Source of the DNA: Wohlfahrtiimonas larvae_A
GTDB taxonomy: Bacteria; Pseudomonadota; Gammaproteobacteria; Cardiobacteriales; Wohlfahrtiimonadaceae
Length of the DNA stretch: 64,000 bases
NCBI GenBank assembly: GCA_040394195.1
Contig: JBEBSR010000004.1
Location: 1 to 64,000, forward strand
Direction: 5' to 3'
A program made the position numbers and the translations under genes. This document shows positions 52,066-62,506 of the stretch, in pieces (within the stretch, counting starts at the first letter, position 1; each line of letters opens with the position of its first letter). The notes under the pieces are model-generated. The model searched no databases. It had not been told where the DNA came from and saw only the letters and a program-made list of their open reading frames with translations.

Positions 52066-54358
52066 TAAACAAATGCTCTCTATCGAAATAGATGGCAAAA
52101 AATATGATGTAGAAGCAGGGCGCTCTGTGATCGAAATCGCAGATGAAGTTGGCGTGCCAATTCCCCGTTTCTGTTATCACGATAAATTATCTATCGCTGC
52201 AAGTTGCCGTATGTGTTTGGTGGACATTGAAAGAATGCCAAAACCAATGCCAGCATGTGCGACACAGGTATCGGATGGCATGATCATTCGCACACGCAAT
52301 GAAAAAGCGCGTGCAGCACAGAAATCTGTGATGGAATTTTTGTTGATCAACCATCCGTTAGATTGCCCTGTATGTGATCAAGGTGGCGAATGTGAATTAC
52401 AAGATAACTCTGTAGGTTTCGGCAGCCAACATTCAATGTATATCGATGAAAAACGTCATTACGAAAAAATCGACATTGGTCCATTGGTTGAAACATTCAT
52501 GAATCGCTGTATTCAATGTACACGTTGTGTGCGTTATGGCGAAGAAGTTGCAGGCTTGCGTGAATTGGGTGGTGTTGATCGTGGTGATCGTTTAGAGATT
52601 ACAACTTACGTGAAACATTCACTATCATCAGAAGTTTCGGGCAATATCATTGATTTGTGTCCAGTAGGTGCTTTGACAGCAAAACCATCTAAATTCCAAG
52701 CAAGACCTTGGGAATACAAAAAGAATGATTCAGTAAGTATTCATGATGGTTTGGGCACAAACACTTCAATTCATACATTGCGTGGCAAAATTGCACGTGT
52801 GGTTTCACGTGAAAACAAAGCAATCAATCAAGTTTGGATTTCAGATCGTGATCGTTTCAGCTATGAAGCAAACTTCAGTGTTGATCGTGTAAAATCACCA
52901 ATGATCATGAATGAGAAGAAAGTATTAGGGCAAGTAGATTGGATCAATGGCTTGAAAGCAACTCGTATGGCAATTGAAGGTGCTGTACAAAAATTAGGTG
53001 CTGATCAAGTGGGGATCTTTGTTTCTCCATCTGCAACGATTGAAGAACAGTTCTTAACTAAAAAATTAGCAGATCAATTAGGTATCAAAAAAATTGATTC
53101 ACGCTTTAGGCAAGTGGATTTCAGCAGTGATTCAGTTGAACCTGCATTCCGTTCATTGGGTGTTGCAATTAAAGATGTTAAATCTTTAGATTCCATCTTC
53201 TTAGTGGGTGCTGATCCAAGAATGGAAGTGCCAGTATTGGCAATTGACATTCGCGAAGCTGTGAAAAACGGTGCGAAAGTTGCATTGTTGAATACTTACG
53301 ATACTGATCAATTGCATCCGACAGAAGCTGTGATTACGGCACCGAATCAATGGGTGAATGTATTAGCGAATGTATTGGCAGCAGTTTCTCAGAAGATGCA
53401 AAAAACTGTTGCATCTGAATTGGCGAGCATTGTGGAAAAAGCAAGCAGCGATGCGAGATCAGTTGAGATTGCAAACATGTTTGGCAATGATAATAAACAG
53501 TGGATCGTATTGGGTAAAGATGCTGTCTCTAATCCTGATTTCTCAGTGATTCGTGCACTTTGCCAAAACATTGCAGAGATTTCTAACAGTGCATTTGGTT
53601 ATATCGCAGAAGGTGCGAATATGTCAGGTGCTTCATTGATGGGTGTTGCAAAAGGTAATACGCATACAATGATTGAAAATCCATTGAAAGCTTATATCTT
53701 GGTTGGGGCGATTGATCCTGAGCATGATTTCATTGAGCGTAAAGCTGTTATGAAAGCGTTGAAGCAAGCTGAATTGGTTGTGGCAATCACACCGTTTGTT
53801 TCTGAAGCATTGCGCGATGTAGCAACGATCCTTTTGCCAGCAGCAGCTTGGGGCGAAACAGATGGTAGCTTGATGAATTTGGAAGGAAAATTGCAAGCTG
53901 TGAAAGCAGCAGCAGAACCAAGTTTTGAAGCTAAACCATTGTGGAAGATCTTGCGTGTGTTGGGTAACGAGTTTGAATTTGCAGGTTTTGATTACGTTAA
54001 CTGTTCAGATGTCTTAGCAGAATGTGCAGATCAATTAGCGACAAATGCTCATACAAACTTCATGCCATATGCAAAAGATTTGAACTGGAAAGTAACGGAG
54101 CAATTAGGTTTAGTTGCTGTGCCAATGGAATCCATCTATTCAACGGATGCTTATGTGCGTCGCTCACCAGCATTACAAGCAACGCCATTGGCAGCGCGTA
54201 AGCGTGTTGTGGGTAATGAAGCTGTGAATCAAACACAATGGATTTTGGAAGGTCAAGAATTCAATGTGCGTTCAACAGTGAAGATGGCGGCCAACTGCTT
54301 AAGAATTCCAAGGGAATTTGGTTTAATGATTGATTATTACGAAGCGATCGAGGGGTAA
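52058..54358 (+). CDS. nuoG: NADH-quinone oxidoreductase subunit G (N7-less form)
   Basis: The 75-kDa-type subunit, 766 residues (E. coli has 908). Cluster sites are CYHDKL...CRMC...C (N1b), CPVCDQGGEC (with the histidine ligand, N5) and CIQCTRC...CPVGAL (N4). Where E. coli has the four N7 cysteines, this protein reads SVSIHDGLGTNTS, so N7 is absent, as in mitochondria and beta-proteobacteria. The molybdopterin-like C-terminal domain is inactive in this family. The start at 52058 has GAAGGA upstream. Confidence 0.96.
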   Translation: MTDKQMLSIEIDGKKYDVEAGRSVIEIADEVGVPIPRFCYHDKLSIAASCRMCLVDIERMPKPMPACATQVSDGMIIRTRNEKARAAQKSVMEFLLINHPLDCPVCDQGGECELQDNSVGFGSQHSMYIDEKRHYEKIDIGPLVETFMNRCIQCTRCVRYGEEVAGLRELGGVDRGDRLEITTYVKHSLSSEVSGNIIDLCPVGALTAKPSKFQARPWEYKKNDSVSIHDGLGTNTSIHTLRGKIARVVSRENKAINQVWISDRDRFSYEANFSVDRVKSPMIMNEKKVLGQVDWINGLKATRMAIEGAVQKLGADQVGIFVSPSATIEEQFLTKKLADQLGIKKIDSRFRQVDFSSDSVEPAFRSLGVAIKDVKSLDSIFLVGADPRMEVPVLAIDIREAVKNGAKVALLNTYDTDQLHPTEAVITAPNQWVNVLANVLAAVSQKMQKTVASELASIVEKASSDARSVEIANMFGNDNKQWIVLGKDAVSNPDFSVIRALCQNIAEISNSAFGYIAEGANMSGASLMGVAKGNTHTMIENPLKAYILVGAIDPEHDFIERKAVMKALKQAELVVAITPFVSEALRDVATILLPAAAWGETDGSLMNLEGKLQAVKAAAEPSFEAKPLWKILRVLGNEFEFAGFDYVNCSDVLAECADQLATNAHTNFMPYAKDLNWKVTEQLGLVAVPMESIYSTDAYVRRSPALQATPLAARKRVVGNEAVNQTQWILEGQEFNVRSTVKMAANCLRIPREFGLMIDYYEAIEG

Positions 54359-54362
54359 AGCA

Positions 54363-55406
54363 ATGGATATTTTTTGGGCGATTGTTGAATACCCGCTTGT
54401 ATGGGCGCTTTTGAAAACATTGGCGGTTATTCTGCCAGTGGTGATTGCGGTTGCATATATGACATATGCGGAACGTCGTGTTTTGGCAGTAATGCATACG
54501 CGTTTAGGTCCAAACCGTGTCGGTCCATTTGGTTTGCTACAACCATTTGCTGACTTGATCAAAATGGTTTTTAAAGAGTGGATCATTCCATCTGCAGCGA
54601 ATAAAGTATTTTTCGTATTGTCACCAATCATCATTGTAACGACAGCTTTTGCAGCTTGGGCAGTTGTACCGTTTGGTGATGGTTTAGTCGGTGCAAATAT
54701 CGATGCAGGTATCTTGTATATCTTAGCGATGACATCTTTGGGTGTTTACGCAATCATTATTGCAGGTTGGGCTTCTAACTCTAAATATGCAATGTTGAGT
54801 GCGATCCGAAGCGGTGCACAGGTGATCTCTTATGAATTAGCAATGGGCTTTGCATTGATCACTGTGATCATGTTGGCAGGTTCATTGAACTTAACGAAGA
54901 TAGTAGAAGGGCAGCAGGGCATGAGCATTTTGAGATGGTATTTCATCCCATTATTCCCAATGGCTGTGTTGTACTTCATCGCAGGTGTTGCTGAAACAAA
55001 CCGTGCACCATTCGACTTAGTTGAAGGTGAGTCTGAAATCGTTGCAGGTTTCCACGTTGAATATTCAGGTACGGGTTTTGCATGCTTCTTCTTGGCTGAA
55101 TATGCAAATATGATCTTAGTGTCAGCGTTGGCATCACTATTATTCTTCGGTGGTTGGTTATCGCCATTCAGTGGTATTCCTGGTTTGGAAAGCATCCCAG
55201 TGATTGGTCAAGATGGTATTTTCTGGATGTTAGTGAAAATGGCATTTTTCCTTTTCACATACATTTGGTTGAGAGCAACGTTCCCTCGCTACCGTTATGA
55301 TCAGATCATGCGTTTGGGTTGGAAGGTTTTCATTCCATTGTCCATCGGTTGGATCTTCTTTGTGATCGCGTTATACGCTCTCGGTATTAACTATTGGTTT
55401 CAATAG
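54363..55406 (+). CDS. nuoH: NADH-quinone oxidoreductase subunit H
   Basis: Membrane subunit that joins the quinone site to the proton channels, 347 residues with eight helices. ERRVLAVMHTRLGPNRVGPFGLLQP and the AETNRAPFDLVEGESE loop are diagnostic. AGGGG lies 7 nt before the ATG at 54363. A longer reading from 54330 would overlap the end of nuoG and is not preferred. Confidence 0.97.
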   Translation: MDIFWAIVEYPLVWALLKTLAVILPVVIAVAYMTYAERRVLAVMHTRLGPNRVGPFGLLQPFADLIKMVFKEWIIPSAANKVFFVLSPIIIVTTAFAAWAVVPFGDGLVGANIDAGILYILAMTSLGVYAIIIAGWASNSKYAMLSAIRSGAQVISYELAMGFALITVIMLAGSLNLTKIVEGQQGMSILRWYFIPLFPMAVLYFIAGVAETNRAPFDLVEGESEIVAGFHVEYSGTGFACFFLAEYANMILVSALASLLFFGGWLSPFSGIPGLESIPVIGQDGIFWMLVKMAFFLFTYIWLRATFPRYRYDQIMRLGWKVFIPLSIGWIFFVIALYALGINYWFQ

Positions 55407-55420
55407 AGTAGGAATTAGCA

Positions 55421-55912
55421 ATGTTTAAGAAATTAAAATCTATCTATGCAACCTTCTCTTTACTAGAATTAAGAAAAGGCTTAGCGATCACGTTTCGCTA
55501 CATGTTTCGTCCTAAGATAACGATCAGTTATCCTGAGGAAAAAACTCCACAATCTCCACGTTTTAGAGGATTGCACGCATTGCGTCGTTATCCAAATGGA
55601 GAAGAGCGTTGTATCGCATGTAAATTATGTGAATCAGCATGTCCAGCACAAGCAATCAACATCGAATCAGATGAACGTGCAGATGGCACTCGCCGTACAA
55701 CACGTTACGACATTGATCTATTCAAATGCGTATTTTGTGGTTTATGCGAAGAGGCTTGTCCTGTTGATTCAATCGTATTGACACGTACTTTTGATTACCA
55801 CATGGAAACAAAAGGTGACAATATTATGTGTAAAGAAAAACTATTAGCGCTTGGGGATCGTTTAGAACCACAAATCGCTAAGGATCGCGCAGCAGACGCG
55901 AAATTTCGCTAA
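55421..55912 (+). CDS. nuoI: NADH-quinone oxidoreductase subunit I
   Basis: Ferredoxin-like subunit with clusters N6a and N6b, 163 residues. Both Cx2Cx2CxxxCP motifs are present: CIACKLCESACP (about 64-75) and CVFCGLCEEACP (about 103-114). The N-terminal amphipathic helix attaches it to the membrane arm. Confidence 0.97.
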   Translation: MFKKLKSIYATFSLLELRKGLAITFRYMFRPKITISYPEEKTPQSPRFRGLHALRRYPNGEERCIACKLCESACPAQAINIESDERADGTRRTTRYDIDLFKCVFCGLCEEACPVDSIVLTRTFDYHMETKGDNIMCKEKLLALGDRLEPQIAKDRAADAKFR

Positions 55913-55924
55913 GGAGGCTGCAGA

Positions 55925-56590
55925 ATGTTATTAAAAATATTATTTTATGTATTCTCTTTGATCCTACTTTACGCAGCAGTGCGTGTGATTACAGCACGTA
56001 ACCCTGTGACAGCAGTGATGCACTTGATTCTATGCTTTGTGACAACCGCTGCATTGTGGATGTTGATTCAAGCTGAGTTCTTAGGATTGGCACTTGTAGT
56101 GATCTACGTAGGTGCTGTAATGGTTCTTTTCCTCTTCGTTGTGATGATGATCGACGTTTCTACTGAATTAGTGAAACAAGGTTTCATCAAATACTTGCCA
56201 CTTGGCATTGTATTGACGTTGATTATGATCGTAGAAATGGGCATGGTTTTAGTGGGCAAGCAATCGGTGTTTGCAGAAACTCATCCATACGCAGTGGAAG
56301 TTGTATCATCAACAGTTTCAGCGAGTTACAGCAACACAGCAAGCTTAGGTATGTATTTATATACACACTATATTTATGCATTTGAAATTGTGGCATTGAT
56401 CTTATTAGTGGGCATGATTGCAGCAATCAGCTTAACGATTCGCCCACGCCGTAGTTATACAAGATATATGCCTGTGAGCGAGCAGTTAAAAGCTAGACCA
56501 GAAGAAAGATTAAAAGTGGTGAAATTGGATGCATCTCAGTGGGAAGCTTTACCAGTTGAAACACCAACAGCTGAGAAAGGGGAGGGCTAA
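55925..56590 (+). CDS. nuoJ: NADH-quinone oxidoreductase subunit J
   Basis: Five-helix membrane subunit, 221 residues. The YVGAVMVLFLFVVMM segment (third helix, with the pi-bulge glycine/tyrosine region) is typical. AAGGAGG lies before the ATG. The C-terminal tail of about 45 residues is longer than in E. coli and hydrophilic. nuoK begins 2 nt after the stop. Confidence 0.96.
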   Translation: MLLKILFYVFSLILLYAAVRVITARNPVTAVMHLILCFVTTAALWMLIQAEFLGLALVVIYVGAVMVLFLFVVMMIDVSTELVKQGFIKYLPLGIVLTLIMIVEMGMVLVGKQSVFAETHPYAVEVVSSTVSASYSNTASLGMYLYTHYIYAFEIVALILLVGMIAAISLTIRPRRSYTRYMPVSEQLKARPEERLKVVKLDASQWEALPVETPTAEKGEG

Positions 56591-56592
56591 GC

Positions 56593-56925
56593 ATGCAACT
56601 ATTGGTAACAGATTATATTATGCTGGCCAGTGCAGTATTCTGTATTGGTATGGCAGGCATTTTCATTAACCGTAAGAACATCGTTGTGTTATTGATGTCG
56701 ATTGAGTTGATGTTATTAGCTTCCAACATCTTGTTTGTGGCATTTTCTAAGTTCTCAGGTAATTTTTTGGTACCTTCTTCAGAAGATCCAGCAGGGCAAG
56801 TTTTTGTTTTCTTTGTATTAGCGGTTGCAGCTGCGGAAGTGGCGATTGGTTTAGCAATTCTGATTCAAGTTTATAGAAAACGTCAAACCATCAATGTCGA
56901 TGAAATGGATGAGTTAAAAGGATAA
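56593..56925 (+). CDS. nuoK: NADH-quinone oxidoreductase subunit K
   Basis: Three-helix membrane subunit, 110 residues. Two membrane glutamates needed for proton pumping are visible, in LMSIELMLLASN and in AAAEVAIGLAI. Slightly longer than the E. coli protein (100 residues) because of a loop in the middle (FLVPSSEDPAGQV). Confidence 0.97.
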   Translation: MQLLVTDYIMLASAVFCIGMAGIFINRKNIVVLLMSIELMLLASNILFVAFSKFSGNFLVPSSEDPAGQVFVFFVLAVAAAEVAIGLAILIQVYRKRQTINVDEMDELKG

Positions 56926-56929
56926 TACT

Positions 56930-58933
56930 ATGAAGACTATCTATTTATTAATCGCATTTTTACCTTTGATTGGTGCTGCATTGGCTGGATTAATGTGCCG
57001 CATTATTTCTAATAAAGTTGCGCATACAATTACAATTGGATTAGTGGCTGTATCAGCTGCATTGTCTGCATATACATTATATGTGCATGCAACAGGCGCT
57101 GTGCCAACATTCAATGGTAATGTTTACGAGTGGATGAGCGTTGGCTCAATTTCAGTGGCTGTGGGTTTCCTTGTGGATAACTTAACAGCGATGATGCTTG
57201 TGGTTGTGACATTCGTATCATTGATGGTTCACATCTACTCAATCGGCTATATGAAAGGCGATGAAGGTTACAATCGTTTCTTCAGCTACATTTCATTGTT
57301 CACATTCTCAATGTTGATGTTAGTCATGTCGAATAACTTAATGCAGCTCTTCTTCGGTTGGGAAGCAGTAGGTTTAGTGTCATATCTCTTGATTGGTTTC
57401 TGGTTCAAGCGCTCAACAGCAACTTACGCAAATATGAAAGCGTTCGTTGTGAATCGTGTGGGTGACTTTGGTTTCATCGTAGGTATTGCGAGCTTGGTAT
57501 ATCTAACTGGCAATTTACATTATGATGATATCTTCAGTTCAGTGAGTGCAAATCCTGGTTTGTTGTCACAAACTTGGAGTTTCTTAGGCACAGAGTGGAA
57601 TGTATTAACATTTGCAGCGATCTTTTTATTCATTGGTGCAATGGGTAAATCAGCGCAAGTTCCATTACATGTTTGGTTACCAGATTCAATGGAAGGCCCA
57701 ACGCCAATCTCTGCATTGATTCACGCAGCGACAATGGTTACGGCAGGTATTTTCATGGTTTCTCGTTTATCACCCATCTTTGAATTATCAGATGCAGCAT
57801 TGTCATTCATCATGATCATTGGTGCGATCACTGCATTGTTCATGGGTATTTTGGGTATCTTCCAAAATGATATTAAGCGTGTGGTTGCGTATTCAACGTT
57901 ATCTCAATTGGGCTATATGACAGTTGCTTTGGGTGCATCAGCATACTCAGCAGCAGTATTCCATTTGATGACTCATGCATTCTTTAAAGCATTATTATTC
58001 TTGGCAGCAGGTTCTGTAATCATTGGTATGCACCACGAACAAGATATGCGATTCATGGGTGGTTTACGTAAGAAGATGCCAATCACATGGTTAACATGTT
58101 TGATCGGTACATTGGCATTGATTGGTACGCCATTCTTCTCAGGCTACTTCTCAAAAGATGCCATCATCTTAGCAGTAGGCAATAGTAATATCTTTGGTAG
58201 TGGCTTTGCATATTTCGCAGTGATTGCGAGTGTGTTCATCACAGCATTATATTCACTCCGATTATATTTCTTAGTGTTCCACGGTAAAGCACGCTATAAA
58301 ATTGATCCAACATTGGATGAACATGATCACAAACAAGGTTACTTGGCACATGAGCCACATGAATCACCATTAGTTGTGACTGGTCCATTAATTTTGTTAG
58401 CAATTCCATCATTGTTAGTGGGTATGTTTGTTGCGGGTGATTTCATCACAGGTTCTTTCTTGAAAGATGCAATTACAGTGAGCAGTGCACATGATGCAAT
58501 GGCTAAAGTAGCTGAAGAGTTCCATGGTGTATTAGCAATGGGCTTACATGGCTTTATTACTTTGCCAGTTTGGTTAGCAATTTTCGGTGCGGCCGCTGCT
58601 TGGTATATGTACTTGAAAAATCCAGCAGTGGAAGCAAGCTATACAGCAACATTACAGCGTACTGGTTTGATGAAAATCTTTGCTAACAAATACTACTTTG
58701 ATGATATCAACCAGAAATACATTGCTGATGGTGCTGTATCTTTAGGTAGCTTCTTCTGGAAGAAAGTGGATGATCGCATCATCGATCAAACAGCTGTATA
58801 TGGTTCTGCTGCTTTAATGTCTAAATTAGGTGGCGTATTTAGAAAACTTCAAACCGGTTATCTCTACCACTCTGCGTCATTAATGGCGGTTGGATTGGTT
58901 GTATTGATGACTTGGGTAATCATTTTTAAATAA
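56930..58933 (+). CDS. nuoL: NADH-quinone oxidoreductase subunit L
   Basis: Mrp-antiporter-like proton channel with the long lateral helix, 667 residues. FFGWEAVGLVSYLLIGFW carries the key membrane glutamate, GKSAQVPLHVWLPDSMEGPTPISALIHAATMV the channel lysine and loop. The C-terminal amphipathic helix and anchor are complete. Starts 4 nt after nuoK. Confidence 0.97.
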   Translation: MKTIYLLIAFLPLIGAALAGLMCRIISNKVAHTITIGLVAVSAALSAYTLYVHATGAVPTFNGNVYEWMSVGSISVAVGFLVDNLTAMMLVVVTFVSLMVHIYSIGYMKGDEGYNRFFSYISLFTFSMLMLVMSNNLMQLFFGWEAVGLVSYLLIGFWFKRSTATYANMKAFVVNRVGDFGFIVGIASLVYLTGNLHYDDIFSSVSANPGLLSQTWSFLGTEWNVLTFAAIFLFIGAMGKSAQVPLHVWLPDSMEGPTPISALIHAATMVTAGIFMVSRLSPIFELSDAALSFIMIIGAITALFMGILGIFQNDIKRVVAYSTLSQLGYMTVALGASAYSAAVFHLMTHAFFKALLFLAAGSVIIGMHHEQDMRFMGGLRKKMPITWLTCLIGTLALIGTPFFSGYFSKDAIILAVGNSNIFGSGFAYFAVIASVFITALYSLRLYFLVFHGKARYKIDPTLDEHDHKQGYLAHEPHESPLVVTGPLILLAIPSLLVGMFVAGDFITGSFLKDAITVSSAHDAMAKVAEEFHGVLAMGLHGFITLPVWLAIFGAAAAWYMYLKNPAVEASYTATLQRTGLMKIFANKYYFDDINQKYIADGAVSLGSFFWKKVDDRIIDQTAVYGSAALMSKLGGVFRKLQTGYLYHSASLMAVGLVVLMTWVIIFK

Positions 58934-58940
58934 GGACATA

Positions 58941-60464
58941 ATGATGAGTATCGAAAATATGCCTTGGTTGAGTTTAGTGATTTGGGTTCCGATCATTACA
59001 GGGATTGCAACACTACTAATTGGCGATAAAAATGCTTGCCGTGTAAGAATGTTTGCATTGGCAGCAAGTATTGTGACATTAATCGTGTCATTACCATTGT
59101 ATGGCGCGTTTAACACAGAAACATACGCAATGCAGTTTGTGGAGTTGAAATCTTGGATTCCAGCGTTGAGCATCAACTATCATTTGGGTGTGGATGGTTT
59201 ATCTATGCCATTCATCCTATTAACAAGCTTCATGACAGTGATTGTTGTGATTGCAGGTTGGGATGTGATTACGTATAAACGTCACCAATACTTTGGTGCG
59301 TTCTTAATCATGGCTGGTTTGATGAACGGTGTATTTGCAGCAATGGATTCAGTATTGTTCTATGTATTCTTTGAAGCAATGTTGATCCCTATGTTCTTGA
59401 TCATCGGTATTTGGGGCGGCCCGAATCGTGTTCAAGCAGCATTAAAATTCTTCTTATACACATTCTTAGGTTCAATCTTCTTATTGGTTGCAATCATTTA
59501 TTTGTATTTACAATCAAATGGTCAAACATTTGGTATCGAAGCATTCTCACATTTAGATCTAACATTATCTCAACAAAAATGGTTATTGTTGGCATTCTTA
59601 GCAGGCTTTGCTGTGAAAGTACCAATGTGGCCAGTTCACACATGGTTGCCTTCAGCTCACGTTGAAGCACCTACAGGTGGTTCTGTGATTTTGGCGGCGA
59701 TTACATTGAAAATTGGTGGTTATGGCTTCCTACGTTTCATGTTGCCAATCGTGCCAGAAGGTATCGCATTCTTTGCACCAATGATCATCGCAATGAGCAT
59801 CATCGCAATCATCTACATCTCATTTGTTGCTTTGGCACAAAAAGATATGAAGAAATTGATTGCTTACTCATCAATCGCTCACATGGGTTTTGTGACATTA
59901 GGCTTTGTATTACCAGTAGCATTTACAGATGCACCATTGGCAGCTAACCAAATGGCAATCCAAGGCGGTATGATGCAGATGATCTCTCATGGTTTCGTGT
60001 CAGCGGCGATGTTCTTATCCATCGGTGTGCTATATGACAGAGTTCATTCACGTGAAATTGCGGATTACGGTGGTGTAATTAACCGTATGCCAATTTTCGG
60101 TGCATTCTTCATCTTCTTTGCAATGGCAAACTCAGGTTTACCAGGTACATCAGGCTTCATTGGTGAGTTCTGGGTATTATTGGCGAGCTTCCATTATGGT
60201 ATCTACATCACAATTGCAGTGGCAACATCATTGATCTTGAGTGCAGCTTACAACTTATGGTTAACAAAACGTGTAATCTTGGGTGAAGCAGTGCATCAGC
60301 ATGTGAAAGAGTTAAAAGATATCAATTCTCGCGAATATTTCTTGTTAGCAATTTTAGCAATCTTTATTGTTCTATTAGGTGTATGGCCAGCGCCACTCGC
60401 CAATGTTATGCAGGCATCAATTGATCACCTCTTAACAAATATTACAATCATTGGTCAGCCATAG
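58941..60464 (+). CDS. nuoM: NADH-quinone oxidoreductase subunit M
   Basis: Second antiporter-like subunit, 507 residues and 14 helices. FFEAMLIPMFLIIGIWGG has the membrane glutamate; FAVKVPMWPVHTWLPSAHVEAPTGGSVILAA is the broken-helix segment with the channel lysine. Two tandem ATGs leave the start uncertain by one codon. Confidence 0.97.
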   Translation: MMSIENMPWLSLVIWVPIITGIATLLIGDKNACRVRMFALAASIVTLIVSLPLYGAFNTETYAMQFVELKSWIPALSINYHLGVDGLSMPFILLTSFMTVIVVIAGWDVITYKRHQYFGAFLIMAGLMNGVFAAMDSVLFYVFFEAMLIPMFLIIGIWGGPNRVQAALKFFLYTFLGSIFLLVAIIYLYLQSNGQTFGIEAFSHLDLTLSQQKWLLLAFLAGFAVKVPMWPVHTWLPSAHVEAPTGGSVILAAITLKIGGYGFLRFMLPIVPEGIAFFAPMIIAMSIIAIIYISFVALAQKDMKKLIAYSSIAHMGFVTLGFVLPVAFTDAPLAANQMAIQGGMMQMISHGFVSAAMFLSIGVLYDRVHSREIADYGGVINRMPIFGAFFIFFAMANSGLPGTSGFIGEFWVLLASFHYGIYITIAVATSLILSAAYNLWLTKRVILGEAVHQHVKELKDINSREYFLLAILAIFIVLLGVWPAPLANVMQASIDHLLTNITIIGQP

Positions 60465-60480
60465 AAAGGATTAAATCATT

Positions 60481-61929
60481 ATGAGTAGCGGATTAACTTC
60501 AATGGACTTTATTGCAATCTTGCCGGAATTAGTTCTGACAATTGCAGTGATTGGCGTCCTGTTATTGGAATGTTTTAGTAAGCAAAGTCGCATTATGACG
60601 ATCCATCTTTTCAGCATGGCTTCAATTTTAGTGGCATTTGTTTTGTTGTTAACGATGGTTCCATCAGGATTAGAAAATCAATATTTCTGGAATAGCGAAA
60701 TTGTTGTGAATAGCACGAATGGACAACTTAAGAGTGCAATGCTGTTAGTTGTGTTATTAGGCTTGATCTACAGCTTTCCAAAATTATCAGAATCTAACTT
60801 AAACCATTCTGAATATTATATTTTGATCCTATTATCAACGATTGGTATGTTGGTATTGGTTTCGGCAAATACATTATTAATGGTGTATTTAGGTTTAGAG
60901 CTTATGTCATTACCTATGTATGCATTAGTGGCATTCAATCGTAAAGATGGCAAAGCAACAGAAGCAGCAATGAAGTATTTTGTGATGGGCGCAATGGCAT
61001 CAGCGATCTTATTATTCGGTATGGGATTATTGTACGGTGTTGGCCAATCGTTAAATTTAGAAACAATTGGCAAAGCAATGGTGGCGTTAGCTTCTCAGAA
61101 CTTTGATCAAAATATCTTAATTCTAACTTTTTCATTGGTATTCATCGTTGTAGGCATCGCATTCAAATTGGGTGCAGCACCTTTCCATTCTTGGGTGCCA
61201 GATGTGTACGAAGGTGCGCCAGCGCCTGTTGCAATGTTCATTGGTGCAGCACCAAAGATCGCAGCAATTAGCATGGCTTATTCATTGCTGAAAGTGGCAG
61301 GTTATGAAGTGACATTGCAATGGCAACAAATGTTGGCAATCGTTGCAGTGTTATCCTTTATCATTGGTAACTTTGTCGCACTTCGCCAAACAAATTTGCG
61401 TCGTATGCTCGGTTATTCAGCTGTATCACATGCAGGTTTCATGTTGTTAGGTTTGTTTGCAGGTAATGATACTGGTATTCCATCAGCAGCATATTTCTAT
61501 GCGATTACCTATGCATTCACAACAACAGCAGCTTTCGGCTTCATTTTGTTGGTGAATAAAGATGGCCAATCGATTCAAAATATTTCTGATTTGAAAGGCT
61601 TTGGTCGTCAGCATGGTTACTTAGGTGTATTGATGGCATTGATCATGTTATCCATGGGCGGTATTCCTCCATTTGTGGGCTTCTTTGCAAAATTATTCGT
61701 ATTGCAAAATGCTTACAATGCAAGTTATGGCTTCTTGGTCATCATTGGTTTATTGGCATCAGTAGTTGGCTTATTCTACTACTTGCGCATCATCAAAGTA
61801 ATGTTCTTTGATCAACAAGATGACAATGCAAATATCTCCATTACAAATTGCATCGGTTCACGTACAATTTTCTCTGTAAACGTGTTATTGATTGTATTGT
61901 TGGGTTTAGTACCAACATTGATTATGTAA
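60481..61929 (+). CDS. nuoN: NADH-quinone oxidoreductase subunit N
   Basis: Third antiporter-like subunit, 482 residues. LGLELMSLPMYALVAFNR carries the membrane glutamate and AFKLGAAPFHSWVPDVYEGAPAPVAMF the channel lysine and loop. Last nuo gene; no terminator follows, and mogA begins 13 nt after the stop. Confidence 0.97.
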   Translation: MSSGLTSMDFIAILPELVLTIAVIGVLLLECFSKQSRIMTIHLFSMASILVAFVLLLTMVPSGLENQYFWNSEIVVNSTNGQLKSAMLLVVLLGLIYSFPKLSESNLNHSEYYILILLSTIGMLVLVSANTLLMVYLGLELMSLPMYALVAFNRKDGKATEAAMKYFVMGAMASAILLFGMGLLYGVGQSLNLETIGKAMVALASQNFDQNILILTFSLVFIVVGIAFKLGAAPFHSWVPDVYEGAPAPVAMFIGAAPKIAAISMAYSLLKVAGYEVTLQWQQMLAIVAVLSFIIGNFVALRQTNLRRMLGYSAVSHAGFMLLGLFAGNDTGIPSAAYFYAITYAFTTTAAFGFILLVNKDGQSIQNISDLKGFGRQHGYLGVLMALIMLSMGGIPPFVGFFAKLFVLQNAYNASYGFLVIIGLLASVVGLFYYLRIIKVMFFDQQDDNANISITNCIGSRTIFSVNVLLIVLLGLVPTLIM

Positions 61930-61942
61930 TAAAGGGAAAAAG

Positions 61943-62506
61943 ATGATGAAGATTGGTTTAGTATCTGTGAGTGACCGCGCAAGCCAAGGCGTTTATCAAG
62001 ATGAAGGTATTCCTTCCTTGAAAGCTTGGTTAGCAAAAACAATCACAACACCTGTTGAGTTTATGGAAGCGCTTATTCCAGATACACAATCTGAAATCGA
62101 AGCAACGTTAATTCGATTAGTGGACAATGAAAACTGTTCTTTAGTATTAACAACAGGCGGAACAGGGCCAGCGATTCGTGATGTAACGCCTGAAGCAACA
62201 TTGGCTGTAGGTACAAAGGAAATGCCAGGATTTGGTGAGCAAATGCGCCAAATCAGTTTGTATTATGTACCAACGGCGATTTTATCGCGCCAAGTTGCAG
62301 TGATTCGCAATCAAGCTTTGATTGTGAATTTACCAGGCCGTCCTAAAGCCATTGAAGAAACATTGGGTGGCGTTCGTGGTGAAGACAATGAAGTGATTGT
62401 GCATGGTATTTTCTCAGCAATTCCTTATTGTTTAGATTTGATTGGCGCACCTTTCATTGAAACTGATGAATCTATTTGTAAGGCTTTTCGTCCGAAAAAG
62501 AAATAA
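61943..62506 (+). CDS. mogA: Molybdopterin adenylyltransferase
   Basis: Adenylylates molybdopterin before molybdenum insertion, 187 residues. Very close to E. coli MogA in LVSVSDRASQGVYQDEGIP, TTGGTGPAIRDVTPEATLAV, EMPGFGEQMRQISL and the C-terminal HGIFSAIPYCLDLI. Thirteen nt after nuoN with AAAGGG before two tandem ATGs, so it is probably part of the nuo transcript. No other moa or moe gene is in the window. Confidence 0.95.
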   Translation: MMKIGLVSVSDRASQGVYQDEGIPSLKAWLAKTITTPVEFMEALIPDTQSEIEATLIRLVDNENCSLVLTTGGTGPAIRDVTPEATLAVGTKEMPGFGEQMRQISLYYVPTAILSRQVAVIRNQALIVNLPGRPKAIEETLGGVRGEDNEVIVHGIFSAIPYCLDLIGAPFIETDESICKAFRPKKK

